A DNA stretch of 64,000 nucleotides from Azospirillum thiophilum (GTDB lineage Bacteria; Pseudomonadota; Alphaproteobacteria; Azospirillales; Azospirillaceae), in NCBI RefSeq assembly GCF_001305595.1, contig NZ_CP012402.1:1199001-1263000 (forward strand), written 5' to 3'. The notes under the pieces were generated by a model. The model searched no databases and was not told where the DNA came from. It saw only the letters and a program-made list of their open reading frames with translations. This document shows, piece after piece, positions 26,341 to 35,120 of the stretch (position 1 is the stretch's first letter; each line of letters starts with the position of its first letter). Made by a program: the position numbers and the translations under genes.

Positions 26341-27495
26341 ATGCTCGCCGCCCTCTGGGACAGCCCGCGCCTCCGGGCCTGGGCCGGTCAGGCACTTCTT
26401 CTCCTTCTCTTCGTCGGGACGCTGGTCTGGCTCGCCGGCAACACGGTCGAAAATCTGGCCGTCCGCAGCATCCGCGTCGGTTTCGACTTCCTCACTCGGC
26501 CGGCCAACTTCCCGATTTCGGAAAGCGTGATCCCCTACAGCCCGACCGACAGCTTCGCCTGGGCCTATGTCGTGGGCGTCGGCAACACCCTGATGATCTC
26601 GGTCCTGGCGATCCTGTTCGCCACCCTGCTCGGGCTGTTCGTCGGGCTTGCCCGGCGGTCGGCACACCCGATGCTGTCCGGAGCGGCAGGCGTCTTCGTC
26701 ACGGTGGTCCGCAACACGCCGCTGATCGTGCAACTGCTGTTCTGGTACGCGCTCGCCACCACGGCGCTGCCGGCGCCGCGCAACGCGCTGCACCCCCTGC
26801 CCTCCGTCTATCTTTCCCAGCGCGGCCTCTATCTGCCGGGCATCGAGTGGAGCGGCAACGGCTGGGGCTTCGCGGCCGGGACCACGGCCATTCTGATCGC
26901 CGCGGCGCAGCTGGCGCGCCAGCTGCGCCGGCGGAGCCCGCAAGACCGGCAAGGCGGGATGGTCCGCATCCTGCCCGTGGCCGGGGCGGTGATCGCTGCC
27001 CTGCTCCTCGCCTGGGCGACCGGCATCGGCGCCAGGGCGAGCCTGCCCGAACTGCGCGGCTTCAACTTCACCGGCGGGATGCGGCTGTCGCCGGAATTCG
27101 CGGCGCTGATGGTCGGACTCGTGCTCTACACCGCCGCCTTCATCGGCGAGATCATCCGCGGCGGCATCGACGCCGTCGGCCGCGGCCAGTGGGAGGCCGG
27201 GCGGGCGCTCGGCCTCAGCGAGCGGCAAACGCTCATGCGGATCGTCATGCCGCAGGCGCTGCGGGTCATCATCCCGCCGCTGACCACGCAGTATCTCTCG
27301 ACGGTCAAGAACTCCACCCTGGCACTCGCCGTCGGCTTTCCGGAGCTGGGGCTGGTGATCGGCACCGTCATCAACCAGACCGGCCAGGCACTGGAAAGCA
27401 TCGCCATCCTTCTCGCCGTCTATCTGACGATCGGCAGCACGGTCTCGCTGCTGATGAACTGGTGCAACGCCAGAACCGCCCTGGCCACGCGATGA
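26341..27495 (+). CDS. aapQ: Amino-acid ABC transporter permease (AapQ/BztB-like)
   Basis: The 384-residue membrane protein is the larger-type permease of Aap/Bzt transporters. It has extra hydrophobic segments around a long insertion between the first helices and the C-terminal BPD_transp_1 domain. The domain has the coupling loop [34 protein letters not shown] (about 280-313). Its length is well above the roughly 230 of ordinary amino-acid permeases, which supports the Aap assignment. Its stop overlaps the next permease start by four bases. Confidence 0.88.
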   Translation: MLAALWDSPRLRAWAGQALLLLLFVGTLVWLAGNTVENLAVRSIRVGFDFLTRPANFPISESVIPYSPTDSFAWAYVVGVGNTLMISVLAILFATLLGLFVGLARRSAHPMLSGAAGVFVTVVRNTPLIVQLLFWYALATTALPAPRNALHPLPSVYLSQRGLYLPGIEWSGNGWGFAAGTTAILIAAAQLARQLRRRSPQDRQGGMVRILPVAGAVIAALLLAWATGIGARASLPELRGFNFTGGMRLSPEFAALMVGLVLYTAAFIGEIIRGGIDAVGRGQWEAGRALGLSERQTLMRIVMPQALRVIIPPLTTQYLSTVKNSTLALAVGFPELGLVIGTVINQTGQALESIAILLAVYLTIGSTVSLLMNWCNARTALATR

Positions 27496-28634
27496 GCCGA
27501 GCGATGAGCCTGCCGATGGGAAAGTTCCCGACCATGACCATGACCACAGACGTTCCCGCCGCCGCTCCAGCCGCGCCGTCCGGCGGACCGCCGCCGCGCC
27601 GCCGCACCCCCATCCTGCAGGTCCTGTTCGGCGACCTGATCGCGGCGGGGCTGACCGTGCTGACCGCCGCCCTGCTGCTGTCGCTGCTGCCGGCGCTGCG
27701 CTGGGGCGTGCTGGACGCCGTGTGGAGCACGGCCGATCCCGGCCGCTGCGGCGGCGGCGGTGCCTGCTGGGCCTTCGTCGCCGCCAAGATCCGCTTCATC
27801 CTGTTCGGTGTCTATCCCGCGGACGAACAATGGCGCCCGCTGACCGTGATCGGGCTGGTGCTTGCCATGGTGCTGGTATCGTTGCCGCCAAGGCTCTGGG
27901 GGCGCCGCCTGCTGATGGCATGGGGCGTGACGGTCGGCGCCATGCTGGCGCTGATGTGGGGCGGTTTCGCCGGCCTGCCCTTCGTCTCCACCGCCAACTG
28001 GGGCGGCCTGCCGGTCACGCTGCTGCTGGCGATCCTGTCGCTGGGGCTGGGCTTTCCGGTCGCCGTCACACTGGCGCTCGGCCGCCGGTCCAGGATACCG
28101 GTCCCGCGTTTCCTGTCGGTGCTGGTGATCGAGATCATCCGCGGCATGCCGCTGGTCGGGCTGCTGTTCATCTCCTCGATCATGATGCCGCTGCTGCTGC
28201 CGGCGGGCTGGACGGTCGACAAGCTGGGCCGCACCCTGGCCGCGCTCACCATCTTCGCCGCCGCCTATCTGGCGGAGGTGATCCGCGGCGGCCTGCAGGG
28301 CGTCCCCGGCGGGCAGATGGAGGCGGCGCGCGCGCTGGGCATCCCGGTGTGGAAGTCGGTGTGGCACGTCGTGCTGCCCCAGGCGATCCAGAAGGTCATC
28401 CCGCCGCTGACCAACACCGCCATCGTCATGGTCAAGAACACCAGCCTGGTGCTGATCGTCGGCGTGTTCGACATGCTGAGCGCCGGGCGCACCGCCGCCT
28501 CCGACCCGGTCTGGCCGGCTCCCTACGCGGAAGGCTACCTGTTCGTCGGGGCCGTCTATTTCCTCATCTGCTTCGCCATCTCGCTCTACGCCCGCTGGCT
28601 GGAAGGCCGCGTCCAGGAAAAGGACAACCGCTGA
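27492..28634 (+). CDS. aapM: Amino-acid ABC transporter permease (AapM/BztC-like)
   Basis: The 380-residue permease is the second membrane subunit. An N-terminal proline/alanine-rich cytoplasmic stretch precedes the first helices. A long insertion includes [20 protein letters not shown], typical of AapM. The C-terminal coupling loop is [33 protein letters not shown]. Start at 27492 (ATGA overlap) is adopted; several in-frame ATGs up to 27540 are alternatives because the extreme N-terminus is poorly conserved. It ends on the first base of the ATPase start codon. Confidence 0.87.
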   Translation: MSRAMSLPMGKFPTMTMTTDVPAAAPAAPSGGPPPRRRTPILQVLFGDLIAAGLTVLTAALLLSLLPALRWGVLDAVWSTADPGRCGGGGACWAFVAAKIRFILFGVYPADEQWRPLTVIGLVLAMVLVSLPPRLWGRRLLMAWGVTVGAMLALMWGGFAGLPFVSTANWGGLPVTLLLAILSLGLGFPVAVTLALGRRSRIPVPRFLSVLVIEIIRGMPLVGLLFISSIMMPLLLPAGWTVDKLGRTLAALTIFAAAYLAEVIRGGLQGVPGGQMEAARALGIPVWKSVWHVVLPQAIQKVIPPLTNTAIVMVKNTSLVLIVGVFDMLSAGRTAASDPVWPAPYAEGYLFVGAVYFLICFAISLYARWLEGRVQEKDNR

Positions 28635-29404
28635 TGACCGCACCCGCAACCGCCGCCGCAAGCCCCGTCATCCTGCCCGCCATCCAGATCGAAGCGGTCG
28701 ACAAATGGTACGGCACCTTCCAGGTCCTCGACCAGGTCAGCCTGACGGTGGCCGCGGGCGAGCGCATCGTCGTCTGCGGCCCGTCGGGGTCCGGCAAATC
28801 GACGCTGATCCGCTGCATCAACCGGCTGGAGGAGCACCAGGCCGGCCGCATCGCCGTCAATGGGGTGGAGCTGACCGACAGCGTGCGCAACATCGACGCC
28901 GTCCGCCGCGAGGTCGGCATGGTGTTCCAACACTTCAACCTGTTTCCCCATCTGTCGATTCTCGACAACTGCGCCCTGCCGCAGATGCTGGCGCGCGGGA
29001 CATCGCGGCGGGACGCCGAAGACCGGGCGATGCAGCTGCTGCGGCGCGTCCGCATCGCCGAGCAGGCGGCGAAATTCCCGGGCCAGCTCTCCGGCGGGCA
29101 GCAGCAGCGGGTGGCCATCGCCCGCGCCCTGTGCATGGAGCCGCGGGTGATGCTGTTCGACGAGCCGACCTCGGCGCTCGATCCGGAGATGGTGAAGGAG
29201 GTGCTGGAGACCATGGTGTCCCTGGCCGAAGACGGGATGACCATGATCGTGGTGACCCATGAGATGGGCTTCGCCCGCCGGGTGGCCGACCGCGTGGTCT
29301 TCATGGACGGCGGCCGGATCGTCGAATGCGCCGCTCCCGACGCGTTCTTCGATGCCCCCCGCCACGAACGGACGCGCTCCTTCCTGCACCAGATCCTTCA
29401 TTGA
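28634..29404 (+). CDS. aapP: Amino-acid ABC transporter ATP-binding protein (AapP-like)
   Basis: The 256-residue ATPase shows Walker [11 protein letters not shown]-loop FQHFNLFPH, signature LSGGQQQR, Walker [13 protein letters not shown] and the switch His in VTHEMGFA, all typical of polar amino-acid (GlnQ/AapP) transporters. Its start overlaps the permease stop by one base (TGATG), so it is coupled to it. It closes the four-gene transporter operon, and a hairpin follows at 29429. Confidence 0.9.
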   Translation: MTAPATAAASPVILPAIQIEAVDKWYGTFQVLDQVSLTVAAGERIVVCGPSGSGKSTLIRCINRLEEHQAGRIAVNGVELTDSVRNIDAVRREVGMVFQHFNLFPHLSILDNCALPQMLARGTSRRDAEDRAMQLLRRVRIAEQAAKFPGQLSGGQQQRVAIARALCMEPRVMLFDEPTSALDPEMVKEVLETMVSLAEDGMTMIVVTHEMGFARRVADRVVFMDGGRIVECAAPDAFFDAPRHERTRSFLHQILH

Positions 29405-29428
29405 AGGGGCATTGAGGGGGCGTTGAGG

Positions 29429-29467
29429 AGGCGGACAGGCCCCGTTCCCGGGGAAACCTCTCCGCCT
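29429..29467. terminator. Likely bidirectional terminator hairpin
   Basis: AGGCGGA at 29429-29435 pairs with TCCGCCT at 29461-29467, and an inner CCCCG/CGGGG stem is also possible. It lies in the 78-base gap between the convergent aapP and TonB-receptor genes. The sequence ends in CTTCG and not a long T-run. Confidence 0.45.
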
Positions 29468-29482
29468 TCGCAGCCGCCCTGC

Positions 29483-31555
29483 CTACCAGACCAGCCGCAG
29501 CCCGGCATAGACAGCGCGGCCATAGCCCGGATTGAACAGGGCCGATGCGGCCGTCGCGGTTTCGGCGGTGATGGTGGATGAGATGTAGCGCTTGTCCAGC
29601 AGGTTCCGTCCCTCGAGATAGCCCGACCAGCCGGCCCCCTGGTCGAAGCCGATTTTGAGGTTCAGCAGCTCGTACGGATCGACCGCAAGGGTGTTGGCAT
29701 TGTCGGCATAGAAGGATTTCGGCATCCAGTCGACGCTCGGCCCGGCATGGAAGCCGCTGGGGTGCTTGTAGAGCAGTTCGGCGCGGATGGAATGCGGCGG
29801 GACGCCGGGCAGGCTGTTACCGTGATAGGACGCTCCATCGAAGAAGAAGTCGTTGTAGGTGTAGGTGAGGTTCAGCCAGGTGCGGTCCTCGCGGGCGGCG
29901 AGATCCTTGAGGACGGCCAGCCCGAGGCCCAGTTCGACGCCCTGATGCACGGTCTTGTCGGCATTCCGCACCGAACAGGTGCTGTAGGGCGAGGTGGTGA
30001 CGCATTGCAGTTCGTTGCGGATCTGCGACCGGTAGAGCGCGAGATCCCAGGTGACGTCGGTCCGGCGGCCCCGCGTGCCGATCTCGTAGGTGGTCGCGGT
30101 CTGGGCCTTGACGTTGGAAGACGCCGGAGACGCGAAGCTGTTCGAGTCGAAGGTCGGCACCTCCGCGCTGCGCGAAACGTTGGCGAACAGCTGCCAGTTC
30201 GGGTCGACGTCCCACATCGCCCCGACCTTGGGGCTCCACAGGTCGTAGGTCCGGCGGCCGGACTGGTCGCCGTCACCGAGGAAACGGTCGGTCCGGTCGC
30301 GGACCGCGTGCAGGTACTGGACACCGGCGACCAGGGCGACGTCCGGCCGGACGTGGAAGGCGTTCTCCGCATGGACCGAATAGTTTTCGGACCTGTCCCG
30401 CGTCGAGAAGGCCAGCGCGCCTTTCACGGCATTGCCGACATTGGCGAACTCCTCGTAGTCCAGCGTGCCGTTGAGCACGTTCGCCCCGACGGAGAGCCGG
30501 TTGCGGAAACCGGCGACTGTCCGGTCGTCGGTGGCGCCGACGAAGCCGCCATAATCGTTCACGGTATAGTCGAGATAGCGGTAGATCGGGTGGTCGACAT
30601 GGCGGCGGTGGTTGAAGACGCCGAACTCGACCTCGGTGCCGTCGAAGCGCAGCGTGGTCTTGTTGGCGATCCGGATCGAATCGATGTTGCGCTGCTGGTC
30701 CTGGCGCACGAACTCGGAATCCGCCGATTTCGGCGTGTCCAGCGCCGCGCTCTTGGTCAGTTCGCCGGGCAGGCGCTGGCGCCAGGAATTGGCGTTCACA
30801 TAGAATCGCGTTTCGGCGTCCGGAGAGATGCGATAGCCCATGTTGACGCTGCCACGCCCGATATGGCCGTCGCTGTGGTCGCGATAGCCGTCCTCGCGCT
30901 GCATGGACATGTTGGCGAAATAGTCGAACGCTCCGGAGGCTCCCCCCGTGCTCGCCTGCCCCCTCACATATCCGAAGCTCCCCACATCGAAGCGTCCGTC
31001 GAAGCGGGAGGCGTCGCGGCCGGTCGGCGTGACGAAATTGACCGCGCCGCCCAGCGCATTGCCGCCGTAGCGCAGCGAGTTGGCCCCCTTGTAGACCTCG
31101 ACATAGCGGTAGGCGCTGGGATCGATCTCGAAGACGTCGAACAGGCCGTCGGAGGTGTTGATCGGGATGCCGTCCATGTAAAGATTGACGCCGCGATTGC
31201 CGTAGTTGCGCGTCAGGCCGGAGCCGCGGATCGACACCCGGTTGTCGACGTTCGATTTGGGCTGCGTCACGACGCCCGGCACCCAGCCGAGCACGTCCCT
31301 GATCGTGTTCGCGGCGCCGTTCTTGAAAGCCGTGTCGGGCACGAGTTCGACGCCGCCCGGCGTGCGCCGGATCAGCTGTGCCGCCTCGTCCGTCGCCGGC
31401 ACGGTGAGCGACGAGCCGGCATTGCCGGTCACGGTGACCGGCGGCAGCAGGGTGGGAGGAGCGGCATCCTGGGCGAACGCCACCGACGCCGCGCTTGCCA
31501 TCAGCGCGGCCAGCAAGGCCGGGCGGGTCATGGTTCTCAGAGAGTGGCTGGGCAT
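29483..31555 (-). CDS. TonB-dependent outer-membrane receptor
   Basis: The 690-residue receptor imports a scarce ligand, such as an iron chelate or other metal complex, across the outer membrane using TonB energy. A signal peptide ends near SVAFA-QDAAPP (about residue 28). The plug domain includes PPVTVTG near a TonB box and NRVSIRGSG...GVNLYMDGIPI, about 90-135. A 22-strand barrel follows and ends with an aromatic residue (LRLVW), as expected. The plug resembles FecA-like siderophore receptors, but the ligand cannot be read. Upstream on the same strand are a DUF2244-like gene and a Cys-rich DUF2946-like gene, which hints at a metal function. Confidence 0.87.
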   Translation of the reverse strand: MPSHSLRTMTRPALLAALMASAASVAFAQDAAPPTLLPPVTVTGNAGSSLTVPATDEAAQLIRRTPGGVELVPDTAFKNGAANTIRDVLGWVPGVVTQPKSNVDNRVSIRGSGLTRNYGNRGVNLYMDGIPINTSDGLFDVFEIDPSAYRYVEVYKGANSLRYGGNALGGAVNFVTPTGRDASRFDGRFDVGSFGYVRGQASTGGASGAFDYFANMSMQREDGYRDHSDGHIGRGSVNMGYRISPDAETRFYVNANSWRQRLPGELTKSAALDTPKSADSEFVRQDQQRNIDSIRIANKTTLRFDGTEVEFGVFNHRRHVDHPIYRYLDYTVNDYGGFVGATDDRTVAGFRNRLSVGANVLNGTLDYEEFANVGNAVKGALAFSTRDRSENYSVHAENAFHVRPDVALVAGVQYLHAVRDRTDRFLGDGDQSGRRTYDLWSPKVGAMWDVDPNWQLFANVSRSAEVPTFDSNSFASPASSNVKAQTATTYEIGTRGRRTDVTWDLALYRSQIRNELQCVTTSPYSTCSVRNADKTVHQGVELGLGLAVLKDLAAREDRTWLNLTYTYNDFFFDGASYHGNSLPGVPPHSIRAELLYKHPSGFHAGPSVDWMPKSFYADNANTLAVDPYELLNLKIGFDQGAGWSGYLEGRNLLDKRYISSTITAETATAASALFNPGYGRAVYAGLRLVW

Positions 31556-31673
31556 CGGGTCTTTCCTGGATCAGGCCGGGCCGCCGCCGGCTCCGCCATG
31601 CGGTGCCGGTGCGGGCCGGGTCTTTGAAAGCGGAGCGCGCCGGGAATGACGCGGAGGGAGATGACGTTGCGGC

Positions 31674-32219
31674 TCAGCGCGCTGCAGGCGCGCGGCCGAT
31701 GTGACGGGCCAGCGCCTTCGCCAGATCGAGCCGCTCGGGCCCGGTCAGGAAGGTGCCGACGGTTTCCGACCGGCCATGGCTGGTCAGGCGCAGTTCAGGG
31801 CCGCCGGCCCCGCCGGGAACGACCGCCAGCCGCAGCCAAGCGGTCTGCCATTCGCTGGCCGACCGCCGTCCGGAGCCGTCGATGCGCTCCAGAAGGGTGT
31901 GGTCCGGCCAGATGCGGATGCGCTCGGCCTGCCGCCGGCGCCGGGCGTCGGCGTACACGGACCAGAGGGCAAAGGCGAGGACGAGCAGGGAATAGACGGC
32001 CATCGGCCAGGCGCCGAGCCGCAGCCAGGCGTACAGGGTGATGGCGAAATAGGCGGCGAGGACACCGGCGAACAGGACGCGGCCGTGACGGGTGCCGCTG
32101 TCGTTCGGGGTGGCGACGGCATCGAACAGCGGTTCATCCGTCGTCGCCCCGGGAAGAGGCTGGACGACGGGGGCGAACGCGGTCGTGCCGGCCGCCTCCC
32201 CGAAGAGGAGATCGGGCAT
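31674..32219 (-). CDS. DUF2244-like membrane protein
   Basis: The 181-residue protein has two adjacent hydrophobic segments (about residues 46-90), then a basic RRRR stretch and a soluble C-terminal domain. That domain contains WQTAWLRLAV and LRLTSHGRSETVGTFLTGPERLDLAKAL. This C-terminal pattern (SHGRR..IG.FL..EER..LA) is what I associate with DUF2244, of unknown function and often encoded beside respiratory oxidase genes. GGAG precedes the start. It lies between the TonB receptor and a DUF2946-like gene on the same strand, probably as one operon. Confidence 0.68.
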   Translation of the reverse strand: MPDLLFGEAAGTTAFAPVVQPLPGATTDEPLFDAVATPNDSGTRHGRVLFAGVLAAYFAITLYAWLRLGAWPMAVYSLLVLAFALWSVYADARRRRQAERIRIWPDHTLLERIDGSGRRSASEWQTAWLRLAVVPGGAGGPELRLTSHGRSETVGTFLTGPERLDLAKALARHIGRAPAAR

Positions 32220-32289
32220 GCGGAAACTCCGGTCGATCGATCATGGCAGGGCGGCGGCAAGCATGAAGCCCGCTTGCGCCGCGGGGCGA

Positions 32290-32715
32290 TCAACCGGTGA
32301 CTGGCGGTGCGCGCGCCTGGAGGGTGGACAGGAACCAGCCGGCAGCGATGCGGCTGCCGGGCAGTTGCTCGGGACCATGCCGTTCGAAATCGACGGACAT
32401 CGCGAACACGGCGAGCGGCGGCATGGCCAAGCCGCCGATCAGGGGGCACAACGGGCAGGAACCGCCGGACATGGCGTGTTCGGGCGCGCCGCTGTCCGCG
32501 GCGTCCGGATCGACCGGCATCCCGCGATCATCGAGCAGCACCGTCTTGAAGCCGTCCGGCGCGCAGATCACGATCCGGCTGGTATCGGCGGCATTGGCTG
32601 CCTGGATCACAGCGGGCATCCAGGCCCAGGAAACGATCTGCAACAGCAGCGCGACCGCACCGGCCAAACCGCCGATCCGCCACGCCCGTCGCCTTCCGTT
32701 CCGGTCCAGGATCAT
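32290..32715 (-). CDS. DUF2946-like exported Cys-rich protein (paralog 1)
   Basis: The 141-residue protein starts MILDRNGRRRAWRIGG, then has a hydrophobic stretch (about 15-40) that could be a signal peptide or anchor. An IVICAPDG segment (Cys51) and a GGSCPLCPLIGG motif (Cys87, Cys90) follow, with a conserved end GWFLSTLQARAPP. The pattern recurs in the + strand genes at 34267 and 35121, so these are three paralogs. A CPxC pair in an exported domain suggests metal binding or thiol chemistry in the periplasm; that is inference. ATG 32715 has GGCGGAG upstream; a longer start at 32796 adds a basic leader. Confidence 0.72.
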   Translation of the reverse strand: MILDRNGRRRAWRIGGLAGAVALLLQIVSWAWMPAVIQAANAADTSRIVICAPDGFKTVLLDDRGMPVDPDAADSGAPEHAMSGGSCPLCPLIGGLAMPPLAVFAMSVDFERHGPEQLPGSRIAAGWFLSTLQARAPPVTG

Positions 32716-32924
32716 TCCACTCCGCCGACCAATCCGCCGACCACCCGCCCTGCCGTGTCCCGAAACTGTCGCGGATGCACGGCGTCGTCGCACCATAGCC
32801 CGGGCCGCCCGCGCAAGACGAGGTCATTCTTCTACCAATGACCCGTTCCGGCACCGATCCGGACAGGGCCGGACAGGGCCGGAAGACGTGCCCCCGGCCG
32901 TCCGGCCAGCCGCGGGGGAGCCTA

Positions 32925-32953
32925 TTGACGGCGGACGCATCCTGACCTTACCG
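32925..32953 (+). promoter_or_regulatory. Candidate promoter for the cobalamin-riboswitch transcript
   Basis: TTGACG at 32925-32930 is followed after 17 bases by TTACCG at 32948-32953. The -35 is good and the -10 weak. Its position a few bases before the riboswitch hairpin at 32970 makes it the most likely start of this leader RNA. Confidence 0.4.
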
Positions 32954-32958
32954 TGAGG

Positions 32959-33192
32959 ATGGTTATGGTTCCTTGCACGTCCGCGGGCATCCCCGGACGT
33001 GCAAGGCTAAGAGGGAAGCCGGTGCGCCGCCCCCCGACCGGGGAAGGAGGCAAGACCGGCGCTGCCCCCGCAACTGTGAGCGGCGAGCCGCTTCGTCCTT
33101 TCAGCGTCACTGGCGCGTTTGCCCGCTTCGCCGCGGGCAGCGCCGGGAAGGCCCGACGAAGCAGCCTGGACCCGCAAGCCAGGAGACCTGCC
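32959..33192 (+). promoter_or_regulatory. Cobalamin riboswitch
   Basis: The leader RNA carries the conserved elements of the AdoCbl riboswitch class in order: TAAGAGGGAAGCCGGTGC (about 33008-33025), CCCCCGCAACTGTGAGCGG (33066-33084), a GGGAAGG segment, and the B12 box AGCCAGGAGACCTGCC ending at 33192. The 5' hairpin has unusually long perfect arms: CCTTGCACGTCCG and its complement. About 210 bases separate it from the CbiM-like start, leaving room for an expression platform. Binding of adenosylcobalamin should reduce expression of the downstream cobalt-transport gene. The class is clear; the mechanism of switching is not. Confidence 0.93.
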
Positions 33193-33404
33193 TGACCGAT
33201 CGAACGTCCTCGGGCGGGGTGCCCCGGCGACCGCTTGCCGATGCGATGGGTTCCCGGAGTTCCCGGCCGCCCGCACCCCCGCAAGCCGTCCGTCCGGCCC
33301 CATGCCCAGGGACAGCGCTCCTGCGATTGGGGGAATGCGATGCCGGCACCGGTCCGCGACAGCGCCCCTTTTCGACCATGGCTGATCTGGAAAGGGCACA
33401 CAGC

Positions 33405-34085
33405 ATGCACATCGAACCCGGCGTCGTCGACGGCGCCAAGATCGTCCTCAGTTACGCAACGGCGGCCGGCGCCTTCGCCCTTGCCGGGAAAATGGCGCTG
33501 GATGGAATCCGCAACGACGGCGGCGTCGTGCCGCTGGCTCTGCGCAGCCTGATCGCCACCGCCCTCGTCTTCTCCTTCTTCGAGATCCTGCCGCATCACC
33601 CGGTCGGCGTGTCGGAGGTGCATCTCATCCTCGGATCGACCCTGCTGCTGCTGTTCGGTGCCGGGGCGACGGCCATCGGCCTTGCCGCCGGCCTGCTGAT
33701 CCAGGGCGTGCTCTTCGCCCCCTTCGACCTGCCGCAATATGGGATGAACGTCACGACCCTGCTGGTTCCGCTGTGGGGCATCGGCCTGCTGGCGAAGCGG
33801 ATCGTTCCGGCATCGACCCCCTATGTGGAACTGAAATACTCGCAGGCGCTGGCCCTCTCCACCGCCTATCAGGGCGGCATCGTCGCCTGGGTGGCGTTCT
33901 GGGCCTTCTACGGCCACGGCTTCACCGCCGAGAATGTCGCGGAGGTCGCCAGCTTCGGCGCCGCCTATATGAGCGTCATCATCATCGAGCCGCTGGCCGA
34001 CCTCGCCGTTCTGGCCGTCGCCAAGGCGCTGCACCGCTACAGCCAGGGCCCGCTGTTCAACGCACGCCTCCATCAGGGCGCCTGA
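33405..34085 (+). CDS. CbiM-like energy-coupling-factor permease (cobalt/nickel uptake)
   Basis: The 226-residue membrane protein begins MHIEPGVVDGAK. A histidine at position 2 is the metal-binding hallmark of CbiM/NikM substrate-binding subunits, and it fixes the start at 33405 with AAAGGG upstream. About six hydrophobic segments follow, including a long one around FFEILPHHPVGVSEVHLILGST, whose histidines are typical of the family. No CbiN, CbiQ or CbiO gene is nearby, so it either works alone or with an ATPase encoded elsewhere. The cobalamin riboswitch directly upstream supports cobalt uptake for B12 synthesis. Confidence 0.82.
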   Translation: MHIEPGVVDGAKIVLSYATAAGAFALAGKMALDGIRNDGGVVPLALRSLIATALVFSFFEILPHHPVGVSEVHLILGSTLLLLFGAGATAIGLAAGLLIQGVLFAPFDLPQYGMNVTTLLVPLWGIGLLAKRIVPASTPYVELKYSQALALSTAYQGGIVAWVAFWAFYGHGFTAENVAEVASFGAAYMSVIIIEPLADLAVLAVAKALHRYSQGPLFNARLHQGA

Positions 34086-34106
34086 GCGGATCGCGCCCGC
34101 CGGCCT

Positions 34107-34126
34107 GCCGGGGACGGGTTCCCGGC
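34107..34126 (+). terminator. Possible hairpin after the CbiM-like gene
   Basis: GCCGGG at 34107-34112 pairs with CCCGGC at 34121-34126 across an eight-base loop, starting 22 bases after the stop codon. There is no T-run, so a terminator role is only suggested. A direct repeat of ATGTCCATGG follows at about 34142-34161. Confidence 0.25.
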
Positions 34127-34266
34127 CGGACGGCGCCGCGCGATGTCCATGGATGTCCATGGGCGGAGTAATGTCTTGCCGGGGCTCCGGTTCCATGCCA
34201 TGAGTCCCGCACAATGATTTGGCCGCCTGTTCCTTCCGGCGGTACAACCGACGAGCGACCGGGACC

Positions 34267-34689
34267 TTGACCCTTCCTCGCACCTTCACCGACCGCATCC
34301 GCAGCGCCGGCCTTCTGGCCGGAATTCTGGCGTTTGTCGTCCAGATGATGGTGTGGAGCGTGACGATGCCGGCCATGGCATTGGATAGCGGTTCCGGCGG
34401 ATTGGAGACGATCTCCATCTGCTCCGTCGACGGCATCAGGACGATCACCGTCGATGCCGACGGGCAGCCGGTCCCGGATGACGGCGGCTCCGGCTCGACT
34501 GGCGCCGCGAAGGGGCATTGCCCGCTCTGCCCGATCATGGCCGGCGCCGGGCTTCCGCCCCAGCCGCCGCTGGCCACCCCCGCCCAAGCCATGGTGCTTG
34601 CCGATTCCCGCACCCTGCCCGGCGATGTCGTCGCGGCCGGCTGGTTCCTGTCCAGCCTCCAGGCGCGTGCACCGCCGGCCGCTGGCTGA
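34267..34689 (+). CDS. DUF2946-like exported Cys-rich protein (paralog 2)
   Basis: The 140-residue protein is clearly paralogous to the minus-strand gene at 32290-32715. It has the same layout: a basic N-terminus, a hydrophobic stretch (about 13-35), ISICSVDG (Cys52), KGHCPLCPIMAG (Cys85, Cys88) and an end GWFLSSLQARAPP. The last 40 or so bases of the two genes are nearly identical. The TTG at 34267 was chosen because it gives the same length and N-terminal pattern as paralog 1; a TTG at 34219 is also possible. It follows the CbiM-like gene. The role is unknown, with metal handling in the periplasm suggested by context. Confidence 0.72.
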   Translation: MTLPRTFTDRIRSAGLLAGILAFVVQMMVWSVTMPAMALDSGSGGLETISICSVDGIRTITVDADGQPVPDDGGSGSTGAAKGHCPLCPIMAGAGLPPQPPLATPAQAMVLADSRTLPGDVVAAGWFLSSLQARAPPAAG

Positions 34690-35120
34690 GCCGGCGTTCC
34701 ATTCCCTTCCCGTCCGCACCCTGACCGACGCCTCTCCGCCGCGTGGCCCGTAACGCCATGATTGTGCGCATGGCCGGAGTCCGTGCCCGACGGATCGAAA
34801 ACCCCGGCATCTCTCCCGCGGTCGCCTGCGGCCCGTCCGAGCAAACCAAGCCTCCTCCGTGCCGGGGATCCGCCTGATCGCGGATTCAATACAAACGGAA
34901 AGGATGGCGTGGCCGCTTCTTTCCCGCTCGCATTTCTCCCGTTCCATCGACGCCCGTCCGCCATGCCTCGCGCATCCACCCCGTTCCTCTGCCTGCCCCC
35001 AAGCCTGCCGGGCGCCGCCGACGCGCGCGCCGGCCATACGCACCGCATGGGCGGAGGCCGGCTGGACTATCGGCCGGCTTGTCGGCCGGCTTATCGGCCA
35101 GCGTGCGGTCGGGGGCGGTA
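34690..35120 (+). other. 431-base intergenic stretch
   Basis: I see no convincing gene here. A small hairpin, ATCCGC/GCGGAT at 34868-34885, and a purine-rich AACGGAAAGGATGG at about 34898 are visible, but open frames through the region have unnatural proline/arginine-rich composition. Three 12-base tandem repeats end it (35068-35103). It could hold a leader or a promoter for the third DUF2946-like gene. Confidence 0.5.
35068..35103 (+). repeat. Three 12-bp tandem repeats
   Basis: TATCGGCCGGCT, TGTCGGCCGGCT and TATCGGCCAGCG run in tandem immediately upstream of the third DUF2946-like gene. Because the unit is a multiple of three, copy number changes would keep frame if translation started further upstream at the TTG at 35079, which would encode LSAG/LSAS repeats. 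Confidence 0.75.
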
